From positions 57,503 to 121,502 of the forward strand of contig DATBRC010000017.1 in the NCBI GenBank assembly GCA_036560485.1: a stretch of DNA of 64,000 bases. The letters run 5' to 3'. The position numbers were made by a program, and so were the translations under genes. Shown piece by piece: positions 43,606 to 53,122 of the stretch. The notes beneath the pieces were generated by a model that made no database searches, was not told the origin of the DNA, and saw only the letters and a program-made list of their open reading frames with translations. The stretch is from DATBRC01 sp036560485 (GTDB lineage Bacteria; Pseudomonadota; Gammaproteobacteria; Burkholderiales; Burkholderiaceae_D). The first letter of the stretch is position 1, and each line of letters begins with the position of its first letter.

Positions 43606-43678
43606 ATTTATTGGGTTGATCTAAAAGTAAAGCTGCACTATCCTTAATATTCAACCCAAATTAGTGTGGAGAATGGTT

Positions 43679-46600
43679 ATGCACGCGCAAGGTCTGTACG
43701 ACCCGTCAAATGAACATGATGCCTGTGGCGTCGGTTTCATCGCCCATATCAAAGGCAAAAAATCTCATTCAATCGTTGAGCAAGGTTTGCTCATTTTGAA
43801 AAATCTTGATCATCGGGGCGCGGTTGGCGCCGATAAATTGATGGGCGACGGTGCGGGCATCTTGATTCAGATCCCAGATCAATACTATCGTGAAGAAATG
43901 GCGAAGCAAGGGGTTCAATTGCCTCCGCCCGGCGAATATGGTGTTGGGATGATCTTCTTGCCAAAAGAACATGCTTCACGCTTGGCATGTGAGCAAGAGA
44001 TTGAGCGTGCAGTATTGGCAGAGCAGCAGGTCGTGTTGGGCTGGCGCGATGTCCCGGTCGATATGGACATGCCGATGTCGCCGACGGTACGTGGGAAAGA
44101 ACCTGTCATTCGCCAGATTTTTATCGGCCGCGGTGCCGACATCATGGTGACCGATGCGCTGGAACGCAAGTTATACGTGATACGTAAATCGTCTGGTCAT
44201 GCAATTCAGGGACTGAACCTGTTGCACGGAAAAGAATTCTTCGTGCCATCGATGTCAGCGCGCACGGTTGTGTACAAAGGTCTGCTGTTAGCCGATCAAG
44301 TTGGACTGTATTACAAGGACTTGCAAGCGCCAGGTTGCGTATCTGCATTGGCGTTAGTGCACCAGCGTTTCTCGACCAATACCTTCCCGGAATGGCCGTT
44401 GGCTCATCCATATCGGTTAATCGCGCATAACGGCGAAATTAACACGGTAAAGGGAAATTTCAACTGGATGCGCGCACGCGAAGGCGTGATGAAATCGGCT
44501 GTGCTCGGTGAAGATCTGCAAAAACTGTTTCCATTGATCTATGAAGGCCAGTCCGATACAGCTTGCTTCGATAATGCGCTCGAATTATTGCTGATGGCGG
44601 GTTATCCATTGGCGCAAGCAATGATGATGATGATTCCAGAAGCATGGGAAAACCATACGCTGATGGATGAAAATCGCCGCGCATTCTATGAATACCATGC
44701 AGCGATGATGGAGCCGTGGGATGGTCCGGCCGCAATGGCATTTACCGACGGACGCCATATCGGCGGCACGTTGGATCGAAATGGTCTGCGTCCAGCGCGT
44801 TACATTGTGACGGACGATGATTTTGTCGTCATGGCGTCGGAATCCGGCGTGTTGCCGATTCCAGAATCGAAGATCATACAAAAGTGGCGTTTGCAACCAG
44901 GCAAAATGTTCCTAATCGATCTAGAGGCCGGCCGCATTATCGATGATAAGGAACTTAAAGATACTTACGCGAATGCCAAGCCATACAAGCAATGGATTCA
45001 GTCGGTACGGATCAAGCTGGATGGGCTGAAAGCAGAGCGTGAAGTGGCGCAGCCATCGGCTTCTCTACTCGATCGCCAGCAAGCATTCGGCTATACGCAA
45101 GAAGATTTGAAATTCCTGATGGCGCCAATGGCCGTAGCCGGAGAAGAAGCGACCGGTTCGATGGGCAATGATTCGCCCTTGGCCGTCATGTCAAACAAGG
45201 ACAAGACGCTTTACAACTACTTCAAGCAATTGTTTGCACAAGTGACCAACCCGCCGATCGATCCGATCCGCGAAGCAATGGTGATGTCACTGGTATCGTT
45301 CATCGGTCCGAAGCCTAATTTGCTGGACACGAACAACATCAATCCACCGATGCGTTTGGAAGTATCGCAACCTGTGCTCGACTATGCCGACATCACCAAA
45401 TTGCGCAACATCAGCAAGCATACCGGAGGCAAATTCAAATCATATGAGTTGGATATTTGCTATCCATTTACATGGGGTAAGGATGGCATCGAAGCGCGTT
45501 TGGCATCGCTATGCGCGGAAGCCGTTGATGCGGTCAAATCCGGCCACAATATTCTGATTGTGTCGGATCGCAAGGTCGATGCTGCGCATGTGGCAATTCC
45601 AGCATTGCTTGCAACCTCAGCCATCCATTTGCATTTGGTTGCAAAAGGTTTGCGCACATCGACCGGTCTGGTGGTGGAAACTGGTTCTGCACGTGAGACA
45701 CATCACTTCGCGTTGCTGGCCGGTTACGGCGCTGAAGCAATTCATCCCTATCTCGCAATGGATACATTGACCGAGATGGCGAAGGGCTTGTCGGGCGAGT
45801 TGTCGCCTGAAAAAGCGATCTATAACTTCCAGAAAGCAGTTGGTAAAGGCTTGATGAAAGTGATGTCCAAGATGGGCATCTCAACCTACATGTCATATTG
45901 CGGCGCGCAGATTTTCGAAGCGATTGGATTGAACAAAGGCCTAGTCGACAAGTATTTCAAAGGCACCGCGTCGAACGTGGAAGGCATCGGCGTTTTTGAG
46001 TTGGCAGAAGAAGCATTGCGCTTGCACAAACAGGCATTTGGCAATGACCCAGTGCTCGCGAACACACTCGATGCAGGCGGTGAATATGCGTTCCGCGTTC
46101 GCGGCGAAGATCACATGTGGACGCCGGATGCGATTGCGAAATTACAGCATTCGACACGCACCAATAATTTCAGCAGCTATAAGGAATACGCGCAGATCAT
46201 CAACGATCAGTCGAAGCGTCACATGACCTTGCGCGGCTTGTTTGAATTCAAGCTCGATCCATCCAAAGCAATTCCGCTTGATGAAGTCGAGCCGGCCAAG
46301 GAAATCGTGAAGCGTTTCGCTACCGGTGCAATGTCGCTCGGATCGATTTCGACTGAAGCGCATGCGACGTTGGCGATTGCAATGAATCGCATCGGCGGTA
46401 AATCCAATACCGGTGAAGGTGGCGAAGATCCGGTTCGCTACACGCAGGAATTGAAAGGCATCCCGATCAAGCAAGGCGAGACACTAGCGTCAGTGATTGG
46501 CGAAGATTTGATTGAAGTCGATACGCCGCTGTTGGCAGGTGATTCGCTACGTTCGAAAATCAAGCAAGTGGCGTCAGGACGTTTCGGAGTCACAGCAGAA

Positions 46601-48358
46601 TATTTGACTTCGGCAGAGCAAATCCAGATCAAGATGGCGCAAGGCGCAAAGCCCGGCGAAGGCGGTCAACTGCCTGGACATAAAGTATCCGAATATATCG
46701 CCAAGTTGCGCTTCTCGGTGCCGGGTGTCGGTTTGATTTCGCCGCCACCGCATCACGATATTTATTCGATCGAAGATTTGGCGCAATTGATTCACGATTT
46801 GAAAAACGCGAATTCAAAAGCGTCGATTTCCGTCAAACTGGTATCAGAAGTCGGTGTCGGTACTGTCGCAACCGGCGTTGCAAAAGCGAAAGCGGACCAC
46901 GTCGTCATCGCAGGACATGATGGCGGTACTGGAGCGTCGCCTTTGTCATCAGTCAAGCATGCCGGCACGCCATGGGAATTGGGTCTGGCCGAAACGCAGC
47001 AGACGCTGGTGCTGAACCGTTTGCGCAGCCGCATTCGCGTGCAAACCGACGGTCAAATCAAAACCGGTCGCGATGTCGTGATCGCTGCATTGCTGGGTGC
47101 GGACGAAGTCGGTTTTGCTACCGCACCGCTGGTGGTTGAAGGCTGTATCATGATGCGCAAATGCCACCTGAATACTTGCCCGGTCGGTGTTGCGACACAA
47201 GATCCCGTATTGCGTGCCAAGTTCTCCGGCAAGCCGGAACATGTGGTGAATTACTTCTTCTTCGTGGCAGAAGAAGCGCGTCAAATCATGGCGCAGTTGG
47301 GCATCCGGAAATTTGATGAATTGATTGGCCGTTCCGACCTGCTCGACAAATCGAAAGCGATCACGCACTGGAAAGCCAAAGGCCTCGATTTCGGCAAGAT
47401 CTTTTATCAACCGGATGTCCCTGCATCAGTACCGCGTTATCAAACCGAAGAGCAGGATCACGGATTGGAAAAAGCACTGGATCACAAGTTGATTGCGCAA
47501 GCTCGCGCGGCACTCGACAAGGGCGAAAAAGTATCATTCATCTCGCCAGTGAAAAACGTCAATCGTACCGTCGGCACCATGCTGTCCGGTGAGGTCGCGA
47601 AGAAGTATGGCCATGCTGGTTTGCCTGACGATACGATTCATATCCAGTTGCAAGGCACTGCCGGACAATCGGCAGGTGCATTCCTTGCGCATGGCATTAC
47701 GCTGGATCTGGTTGGCGAAGGTAATGATTACGTCGGCAAGGGCTTGTCAGGCGGTCGTATCATCGTGCGTCCCAATACCGAGTTCCGCGGCCGTGCAATC
47801 GATAACATCATTATCGGTAATACCGTGTTGTATGGCGCCATCGCAGGCGAGGCATTCTTCAACGGCGTGGCCGGCGAACGATTTGCTGTGCGTAATTCTG
47901 GTGCGATCGCTGTGGTGGAAGGTTCCGGCGATCATGGTTGCGAATACATGACCGGCGGCACAGTCGTGGTGTTAGGTGCGACAGGACGCAATTTTGCTGC
48001 CGGCATGTCAGGCGGGATTGCGTATGTGTACGATCCGGAAGGCGATTTCTCCAAGAAGTGCAACTTGGCGATGGTGACGTTGGAACCGGTTCTTGGCCAT
48101 ATCGATCAGGAAGCGAAAATCGATCGTGCGATTTGGCATAGCCTGTTGCGCGGTGGTGAGAGTCAAACTGACGAAGCGATTTTGAAAGGTTTGATTGAGC
48201 GCCACTTCAAATACACAGGCAGCACGCGTGCGCGTAATTTGCTCGATGATTGGGCTAATTCACGAACCAAGTTCGTCAAAGTATTCCCGACCGAATACAA
48301 ACGTGCACTTGGCGAGTTGGACGCAGCGAAACTGGCAAAAGAAAAAATCGCCGCATAA
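43679..48358 (+). CDS. gltB: Glutamate synthase (NADPH) large subunit
   Basis: 1559 residues. It converts glutamine and 2-oxoglutarate to two glutamates with electrons from GltD. The N-terminal glutaminase begins after propeptide cleavage at Cys16 (NEHDACGVGF). The central FMN region follows, and the 3Fe-4S cluster motif is CIMMRKCHLNTC. The C-terminal GXGXG beta-helix domain ends the protein. The ATG at 43679 follows GGAGA. It is a full-length, intact alpha subunit, with gltD downstream across an 86-base gap that contains a hairpin. Confidence 0.97.
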   Translation: MHAQGLYDPSNEHDACGVGFIAHIKGKKSHSIVEQGLLILKNLDHRGAVGADKLMGDGAGILIQIPDQYYREEMAKQGVQLPPPGEYGVGMIFLPKEHASRLACEQEIERAVLAEQQVVLGWRDVPVDMDMPMSPTVRGKEPVIRQIFIGRGADIMVTDALERKLYVIRKSSGHAIQGLNLLHGKEFFVPSMSARTVVYKGLLLADQVGLYYKDLQAPGCVSALALVHQRFSTNTFPEWPLAHPYRLIAHNGEINTVKGNFNWMRAREGVMKSAVLGEDLQKLFPLIYEGQSDTACFDNALELLLMAGYPLAQAMMMMIPEAWENHTLMDENRRAFYEYHAAMMEPWDGPAAMAFTDGRHIGGTLDRNGLRPARYIVTDDDFVVMASESGVLPIPESKIIQKWRLQPGKMFLIDLEAGRIIDDKELKDTYANAKPYKQWIQSVRIKLDGLKAEREVAQPSASLLDRQQAFGYTQEDLKFLMAPMAVAGEEATGSMGNDSPLAVMSNKDKTLYNYFKQLFAQVTNPPIDPIREAMVMSLVSFIGPKPNLLDTNNINPPMRLEVSQPVLDYADITKLRNISKHTGGKFKSYELDICYPFTWGKDGIEARLASLCAEAVDAVKSGHNILIVSDRKVDAAHVAIPALLATSAIHLHLVAKGLRTSTGLVVETGSARETHHFALLAGYGAEAIHPYLAMDTLTEMAKGLSGELSPEKAIYNFQKAVGKGLMKVMSKMGISTYMSYCGAQIFEAIGLNKGLVDKYFKGTASNVEGIGVFELAEEALRLHKQAFGNDPVLANTLDAGGEYAFRVRGEDHMWTPDAIAKLQHSTRTNNFSSYKEYAQIINDQSKRHMTLRGLFEFKLDPSKAIPLDEVEPAKEIVKRFATGAMSLGSISTEAHATLAIAMNRIGGKSNTGEGGEDPVRYTQELKGIPIKQGETLASVIGEDLIEVDTPLLAGDSLRSKIKQVASGRFGVTAEYLTSAEQIQIKMAQGAKPGEGGQLPGHKVSEYIAKLRFSVPGVGLISPPPHHDIYSIEDLAQLIHDLKNANSKASISVKLVSEVGVGTVATGVAKAKADHVVIAGHDGGTGASPLSSVKHAGTPWELGLAETQQTLVLNRLRSRIRVQTDGQIKTGRDVVIAALLGADEVGFATAPLVVEGCIMMRKCHLNTCPVGVATQDPVLRAKFSGKPEHVVNYFFFVAEEARQIMAQLGIRKFDELIGRSDLLDKSKAITHWKAKGLDFGKIFYQPDVPASVPRYQTEEQDHGLEKALDHKLIAQARAALDKGEKVSFISPVKNVNRTVGTMLSGEVAKKYGHAGLPDDTIHIQLQGTAGQSAGAFLAHGITLDLVGEGNDYVGKGLSGGRIIVRPNTEFRGRAIDNIIIGNTVLYGAIAGEAFFNGVAGERFAVRNSGAIAVVEGSGDHGCEYMTGGTVVVLGATGRNFAAGMSGGIAYVYDPEGDFSKKCNLAMVTLEPVLGHIDQEAKIDRAIWHSLLRGGESQTDEAILKGLIERHFKYTGSTRARNLLDDWANSRTKFVKVFPTEYKRALGELDAAKLAKEKIAA

Positions 48359-48389
48359 ATACTAAACCGTGCTCGCTACGCGATGCAGT

Positions 48390-48420
48390 GGCAAGATGAG
48401 TATCAATGACTCATCTTGCC
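48390..48420. other. Perfect 12-bp hairpin between gltB and gltD
   Basis: GGCAAGATGAGT, loop ATCAATG, ACTCATCTTGCC. The stem is perfect but no T-run follows (next bases CGATATAAAA). It could stabilise or process the gltBD message, or weaken read-through to gltD. Confidence 0.75.
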
Positions 48421-48444
48421 CGATATAAAACGAGAAAGAAAATT

Positions 48445-49908
48445 ATGGGAAAAATCACCGGATTTTTGGAATTTCAGCGCCTGCAGGAAGCAAGCGAAGA
48501 ACCGCAATTGCGCAAGAAGCATTACAAGGAATTCATGGTGCATCTAAGTGATGACCAGGCAAAAATTCAAGGCGCGCGTTGCATGGATTGCGGCATCCCG
48601 TTTTGTAATAACGGCTGTCCGGTCAACAACATCATTCCTGACTGGAATGATCTGGTTTATAACGGCAACTACAAAGAAGCTTTGGATAATTTGCATTCGA
48701 CCAATAACTTTCCTGAATTCACTGGACGTATTTGTCCAGCACCCTGCGAAGCGGCTTGTACGCTCGGCATCAACAATGATCCGGTCGGCATCAAATCGAT
48801 TGAACATTTCATCATCGACAAAGGTTGGGAAAATGGCTGGGTCAAGCCGCAGATCTCTTCTGTAAAAACCGGCAAGAAAGTCGCGGTAGTTGGTTCCGGC
48901 CCTGCGGGATTGGCAGCAGCACAGCAATTGGCTCGCGTGGGCCATGCAGTAACCGTGTTTGAGAAAAGCGATCGGGTCGGCGGCTTGCTGCGTTATGGCA
49001 TCCCCGACTTCAAGATGGAAAAATCGCACATTGATCGCCGTGTCGAACAGATGAAGGCAGAAGGCGTGACCTTCCGCACCAGCGTATTCGTTGGAAAAGA
49101 TTTCCCTTCTACAGTGAATAACTGGTCCAAAGAAACTGTTACGCCGGAGCAGTTGAATAAAGAATTTGATGCCGTCATTATCGCGGGTGGTGCAGAGCTG
49201 CCGCGTGACCTGCCGGTACCAGGACGCGAGTTGAAAGGCGTGCATTTCGCAATGGATTTCCTGCCATTGCAAAACAAGGTGAATGCAGGCGACAAGATCA
49301 AGAATCAAATCATGGCAACCGGCAAGCACGTGGTTGTGATTGGTGGCGGCGATACAGGTTCCGACTGTGTCGGCACCTCGAATCGCCACGGCGCCGCATC
49401 AGTGGCGCAGTTTGAATTAATGCCGCAACCGCCGGAGCAGGAAAACAAGCCGCTGGTTTGGCCGTATTGGCCAACCAAATTGCGCACGTCGTCTTCGCAC
49501 GAAGAAGGTTGCGAGCGTGATTGGGCCGTGGCAACCAAACGTCTCGAAGGCAAGGACGGTAAGGTAGAGAAGTTAATCGCTGCTCGAGTCGAATGGAAAG
49601 ACGGCAAGATGCAGGAAGTGCCGAATTCGGAATTCGAAATGAAAGCCGATTTGGTGTTGCTGGCGATGGGATTCGTTTCGCCGGTCGCTCAGGTATTGGA
49701 AGCATTTGGTGTGGAAAAAGATCTGCGTGGCAATGCCAAGGCAACAACAGAAGGTGACGCATGTTATCAAACCACTGCGCCGAAAGTATTTGCAGCGGGA
49801 GATATGCGTCGCGGTCAGTCGCTGGTTGTATGGGCGATTCGTGAGGGGCGTCAATGTGCACGGGCTGTGGATGAGTTCTTGATGGGCATTTCAGTATTGC
49901 CGCGCTAG
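48445..49908 (+). CDS. gltD: Glutamate synthase small subunit
   Basis: 487 residues. It passes electrons from NADPH through FAD and two 4Fe-4S clusters to GltB. Cys-rich N-terminus: CMDCGIPFCNNGCPVNN and CPAPCEAACTLG. FAD site VAVVGSGPAGLAAAQQLARVG; NADPH site VVVIGGGDTGSDCVG. The ATG at 48445 starts the family sequence MGKITGFLEFQRL and follows GAGAAAGAAA; the upstream start at 48406 is in the hairpin. Confidence 0.96.
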   Translation: MGKITGFLEFQRLQEASEEPQLRKKHYKEFMVHLSDDQAKIQGARCMDCGIPFCNNGCPVNNIIPDWNDLVYNGNYKEALDNLHSTNNFPEFTGRICPAPCEAACTLGINNDPVGIKSIEHFIIDKGWENGWVKPQISSVKTGKKVAVVGSGPAGLAAAQQLARVGHAVTVFEKSDRVGGLLRYGIPDFKMEKSHIDRRVEQMKAEGVTFRTSVFVGKDFPSTVNNWSKETVTPEQLNKEFDAVIIAGGAELPRDLPVPGRELKGVHFAMDFLPLQNKVNAGDKIKNQIMATGKHVVVIGGGDTGSDCVGTSNRHGAASVAQFELMPQPPEQENKPLVWPYWPTKLRTSSSHEEGCERDWAVATKRLEGKDGKVEKLIAARVEWKDGKMQEVPNSEFEMKADLVLLAMGFVSPVAQVLEAFGVEKDLRGNAKATTEGDACYQTTAPKVFAAGDMRRGQSLVVWAIREGRQCARAVDEFLMGISVLPR

Positions 49909-49924
49909 ACCATGTCAATTTTGA

Positions 49925-49952
49925 CTACGCCTGATTGTTAAATCAGGCGTAG
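49925..49952 (+). terminator. Probable terminator hairpin after gltD
   Basis: Eleven-base stem (CTACGCCTGAT / ATCAGGCGTAG) with loop TGTTAA, 17 bases after the gltD stop. The following sequence lacks a good T-run, so termination may be partial. Confidence 0.55.
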
Positions 49953-50036
49953 CATTCAAGCAATCATGATAAGTGTTGTTTGCAGCTGACTTATCAACTC
50001 CCGTCAAAGTGCATTTATCTTTTCTGCACTACAATA

Positions 50037-50870
50037 ATGTCATCAAAACAAACAAATCAAGTCGTGACTAATAATCTCGTCGAAATTCGCGATCTGCAAT
50101 TCAGCTATGGTGACCGCATGATTTTATCGGGCCTCCAGATGGATTTCCCGCGCGGCAAAGTGGTCGCTGTGATGGGTGGTTCGGGCTCAGGTAAAACCAC
50201 CATTCTGCGCTTGATCGGCGGTCAACTGAAACCGCAAGCCGGTACCTTAAAGGTCGATGGTGAAGTGGTGCATGAGCTCGATACCAAAGGCTTGTATGCA
50301 TTGCGGCGCAAGATGGGCATGTTGTTTCAGCATGGTGCATTATTCACCGATCTGACTGCATTTGAAAATGTCGCGTTCCCGTTGCGTGAACATACAGACT
50401 TGCCGGAAGAGTTGATCCACGATCTGGTATTGATGAAATTGCACGCGGTCGGTTTACGCAACGCCGCTTACTTGAAGCCGGCAGAAGTATCAGGCGGTAT
50501 GGCACGACGCATTGCGGTGGCGCGTTCAATTGCGCTCGATCCGCCACTGATCATGTATGACGAGCCGTTTACCGGTTTGGATCCGATTTCAAAAGGCGTG
50601 ACGGCAAATTTGATCAGCACCTTGACCGCTGCGCTGGGTTCAACAGCCATTGTGGTGTCGCATGATGTGCCTGAATGTCTGGCAATTTCCGATTATGTTT
50701 ATTTTCTGTCGAATGGGAAAATCGTTGCACAAGGTACGCCGGATGAAATCCAGGCATCGAACGATCCTTTCGTGAAGCAATTCGTGCATGCCGAGGCGGA
50801 TGGACCTGTGCCTTTCCATTATCCCGGCAAATCGTTAGCCGAGGATCTGGGTCTGGGAGCGCAGGCATGA
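50037..50870 (+). CDS. mlaF: Phospholipid transport ATP-binding protein MlaF
   Basis: 277 residues, ABC ATPase. Walker A GGSGSGKTT near residue 47, Q-loop, signature SGGMARR and Walker B IMYDEPFTGLD. It powers the Mla system that moves phospholipids between outer and inner membranes. The start at 50037 gives MSSKQTNQVV; longer and shorter starts are possible. Overlaps mlaE as ATGA. Confidence 0.94.
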   Translation: MSSKQTNQVVTNNLVEIRDLQFSYGDRMILSGLQMDFPRGKVVAVMGGSGSGKTTILRLIGGQLKPQAGTLKVDGEVVHELDTKGLYALRRKMGMLFQHGALFTDLTAFENVAFPLREHTDLPEELIHDLVLMKLHAVGLRNAAYLKPAEVSGGMARRIAVARSIALDPPLIMYDEPFTGLDPISKGVTANLISTLTAALGSTAIVVSHDVPECLAISDYVYFLSNGKIVAQGTPDEIQASNDPFVKQFVHAEADGPVPFHYPGKSLAEDLGLGAQA

Positions 50871-51649
50871 TACTGAATTTTGCGGCTGCATTGGGGCAGC
50901 TCATCCGTGAATTTACCGAAAATGTTGGCTACGGCACGAGGACTTTTTTTGATTTGCTCTTGTCGTCCAAAGGCGTGTGGCGCAGGCCAAAACTGATCAT
51001 CGAGCAAATTCATTTCATCGGCAATTACTCGCTTCTGATCATTGTGGTATCCGGCTTGTTTGTCGGGATGGTGCTTGGGCTGCAAGGGTATTACACGCTT
51101 AATAAATATGGCTCCGAGCAAGCACTCGGTTTGTTGGTGGCATTGTCATTGACGCGTGAATTGGGGCCTGTTGTGACAGCGTTATTATTTGCCGGCCGTG
51201 CCGGGACTTCTCTCACTGCCGAGATTGGTTTGATGAAAGCCGGGGAGCAACTTTCGGCAATGGAAATGATGGCGGTGAACCCGGTTGAGCGTGTGCTGGC
51301 GCCACGTTTTTGGGCTGGCGTGATTGCGCTTCCGATGCTGGCAACAATTTTCAGTGCGGTAGGTGTGCTGGGCGGCTATTTGATTGGCGTGCAATTGATC
51401 GGTGTGGACGAGGGAGCATTCTGGTCGCAGATGCAGTCGGGCGTCGATATCTGGAATGACATTGCCAATGGCGTCATCAAAAGTATGGTGTTTGGTGTTG
51501 CCGTAACGTTTGTCGCTTTGTATCAAGGATACGAAGCAGAACCGACTCCGGAAGATGTGTCGCGTGCTACAACACGCACTGTAGTCATCTCTTCATTGTC
51601 AGTATGGTGGCTGGATTTTATGCTGACCGCATTAATGTTTAATAAGTAA
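50867..51649 (+). CDS. mlaE: Phospholipid transport permease MlaE
   Basis: 260 residues with about five membrane segments. MlaE-family blocks are VVSGLFVGMVLGLQGYYTL and ELGPVVTALLFAGRAGTSLTAE. It forms the inner-membrane channel with MlaF, MlaD and MlaB. The start overlaps the mlaF stop, and mlaD follows after 55 bases. Confidence 0.95.
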   Translation: MILNFAAALGQLIREFTENVGYGTRTFFDLLLSSKGVWRRPKLIIEQIHFIGNYSLLIIVVSGLFVGMVLGLQGYYTLNKYGSEQALGLLVALSLTRELGPVVTALLFAGRAGTSLTAEIGLMKAGEQLSAMEMMAVNPVERVLAPRFWAGVIALPMLATIFSAVGVLGGYLIGVQLIGVDEGAFWSQMQSGVDIWNDIANGVIKSMVFGVAVTFVALYQGYEAEPTPEDVSRATTRTVVISSLSVWWLDFMLTALMFNK

Positions 51650-51704
51650 GAGCTGTTGAGTAAGGTTGAGTAAGCAATATTTATAAATAACTAGGTATAA
51701 CGCT

Positions 51705-52178
51705 ATGCAACGTAAATCTTTGGATATCTGGGTTGGCTTGTTTGTGCTGCTGGGTGCCGCGTCTTTGATGTTTTTGGCGCTCAAAGCGGGCAATATGAGT
51801 TCATTGTCATTCGGACAGACTTATGCTGTGACCGCCAAATTTGACAACATCGGCGGACTCAAGCCACAAGCCCCTGTTAAAAGCGCAGGCGTTGTTGTCG
51901 GCCGTGTTGGCGCGATCACATTTGATGACAAAAGTTTTCAGGCTACGGTCACATTGAATTTGGAAAGCCGTTACAAATTTCCGAAAGATAGTTCTGCCAA
52001 GATTCTTACTTCCGGTTTATTGGGCGAGCAATATATTGGATTGGAACCTGGCGGCGACACACAGAATTTGGCTGTGGGCGACAGAATCAAGATGACGCAG
52101 TCGGCAGTCGTACTGGAGAATCTGATTAGCCAATTCCTTTTCAGTAAGGCGACCGAGACAAAGGATAGTCAAAAATGA
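51705..52178 (+). CDS. mlaD: Phospholipid-binding MCE protein MlaD
   Basis: 157 residues. One N-terminal membrane anchor (DIWVGLFVLLGAASLMFLAL) is followed by a single MCE domain with FDNIGGLKPQAPVKSAGVVVGRV. MCE proteins form hexameric rings that bind lipids in the periplasm. It overlaps mlaA by four bases. Confidence 0.94.
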   Translation: MQRKSLDIWVGLFVLLGAASLMFLALKAGNMSSLSFGQTYAVTAKFDNIGGLKPQAPVKSAGVVVGRVGAITFDDKSFQATVTLNLESRYKFPKDSSAKILTSGLLGEQYIGLEPGGDTQNLAVGDRIKMTQSAVVLENLISQFLFSKATETKDSQK

Positions 52179-52918
52179 CGGGAATGATTCGGATCGGTAG
52201 CGCACTGGCTCTGGCATTTGCTCTAGTCGGCTGTGCCACCACGAACAATCCGAATGATCCTTTTGAGGGTTACAACCGAGCGATGTTCACTTTCAATGAC
52301 AAGCTCGATAAAGTGGCATTGAAGCCTGCTGCAAGCGCTTATCAAACGGTTACGCCATCATTTGTCCAAACCGGTATCGGTAATTTCTTTGGAAATCTGG
52401 GCGACGTTTGGACCGCTGTAAATAATTTGTTGCAGGGTAAAGGCGCTGATGGCATGTCCGATGTGATGCGTGTTGTTATCAACAGTACGCTAGGCTTGGG
52501 TGGTTTGATCGATATCGGCACCGAGGCGGGATTTCAGAAGCATAAAGAAGATTTTGGACAGACATTGGGCAAGTGGGGTGTGAAGGCAGGCCCTTATGTT
52601 GTATTGCCTTTGCTGGGCCCTTCGACATTGCGTGACACGGTAGCACTCCCGCTCGATTTCAAAGGGGATCTGTGGTTATATGCAGATCCGGTTCGTGTGC
52701 GAAATACCGGCTCTGTCGTTCGTTTGGTAGACAAGCGCGCGTCGTTGCTGGATGCCGGTAATTTAATTGAAGATGCGGCGTTGGATCCGTATCAGTTCGT
52801 GCGGGACGCTTATTTGCAACGCCGCAAGAGCCAAGTCTATGATGGGGACATTCCGGAAGATGAGAATGACAAGCCCAAAGAAAAACAGGATGGCGACACA
52901 ACCGATAAGGCAAAATAA
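52175..52918 (+). CDS. mlaA: Outer-membrane lipoprotein MlaA (VacJ)
   Basis: 247 residues. Lipobox LVGC near residue 20, then the MlaA signature NDPFEGYNRAMFTFND and the YVVLPLLGPSTLRDTVALP core. MlaA extracts phospholipids from the outer leaflet. A Lys/Asp/Glu-rich, charged tail (about the last 30 residues) is unusually long. The start may instead be the ATG at 52184, which has GGGA just before it. It lies inside the mla operon after mlaD. Confidence 0.94.
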   Translation: MTGMIRIGSALALAFALVGCATTNNPNDPFEGYNRAMFTFNDKLDKVALKPAASAYQTVTPSFVQTGIGNFFGNLGDVWTAVNNLLQGKGADGMSDVMRVVINSTLGLGGLIDIGTEAGFQKHKEDFGQTLGKWGVKAGPYVVLPLLGPSTLRDTVALPLDFKGDLWLYADPVRVRNTGSVVRLVDKRASLLDAGNLIEDAALDPYQFVRDAYLQRRKSQVYDGDIPEDENDKPKEKQDGDTTDKAK

Positions 52919-53005
52919 AGAGCCTGCGAATTTAAAGCGAAAATTAAGGCTATTACATAGATATTTTTGCCTTTTTAATAATGTTGTAAGCCTTTGAAAC
53001 GATCA

Positions 53006-53034
53006 TTGCTGAGATACACATGGTTCGGTAATAT
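53006..53034 (+). promoter_or_regulatory. Candidate sigma-70 promoter ahead of mlaC
   Basis: TTGCTG (53006-53011), a 17-base spacer, then TAATAT (53029-53034), about 89 bases before the mlaC start in an otherwise empty 204-base gap. It could supply mlaC and mlaB separately from the upstream mla genes. It was read by eye, so strength is uncertain. Confidence 0.4.
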
Positions 53035-53122
53035 ATTTTTAAAGTCGGTGTAGTCCAGCGAGGCAAGAAAACAGTTATAGGAATAGGCCGTCTCCGCACA
53101 CTGACGTTTCTCCTGAAAGAGT

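Noticed and set aside
48544..49389. 281-codon minus-strand frame within gltD
   Set aside because: Shadow of gltD, whose Fe-S and nucleotide-binding motifs are intact on the other strand.
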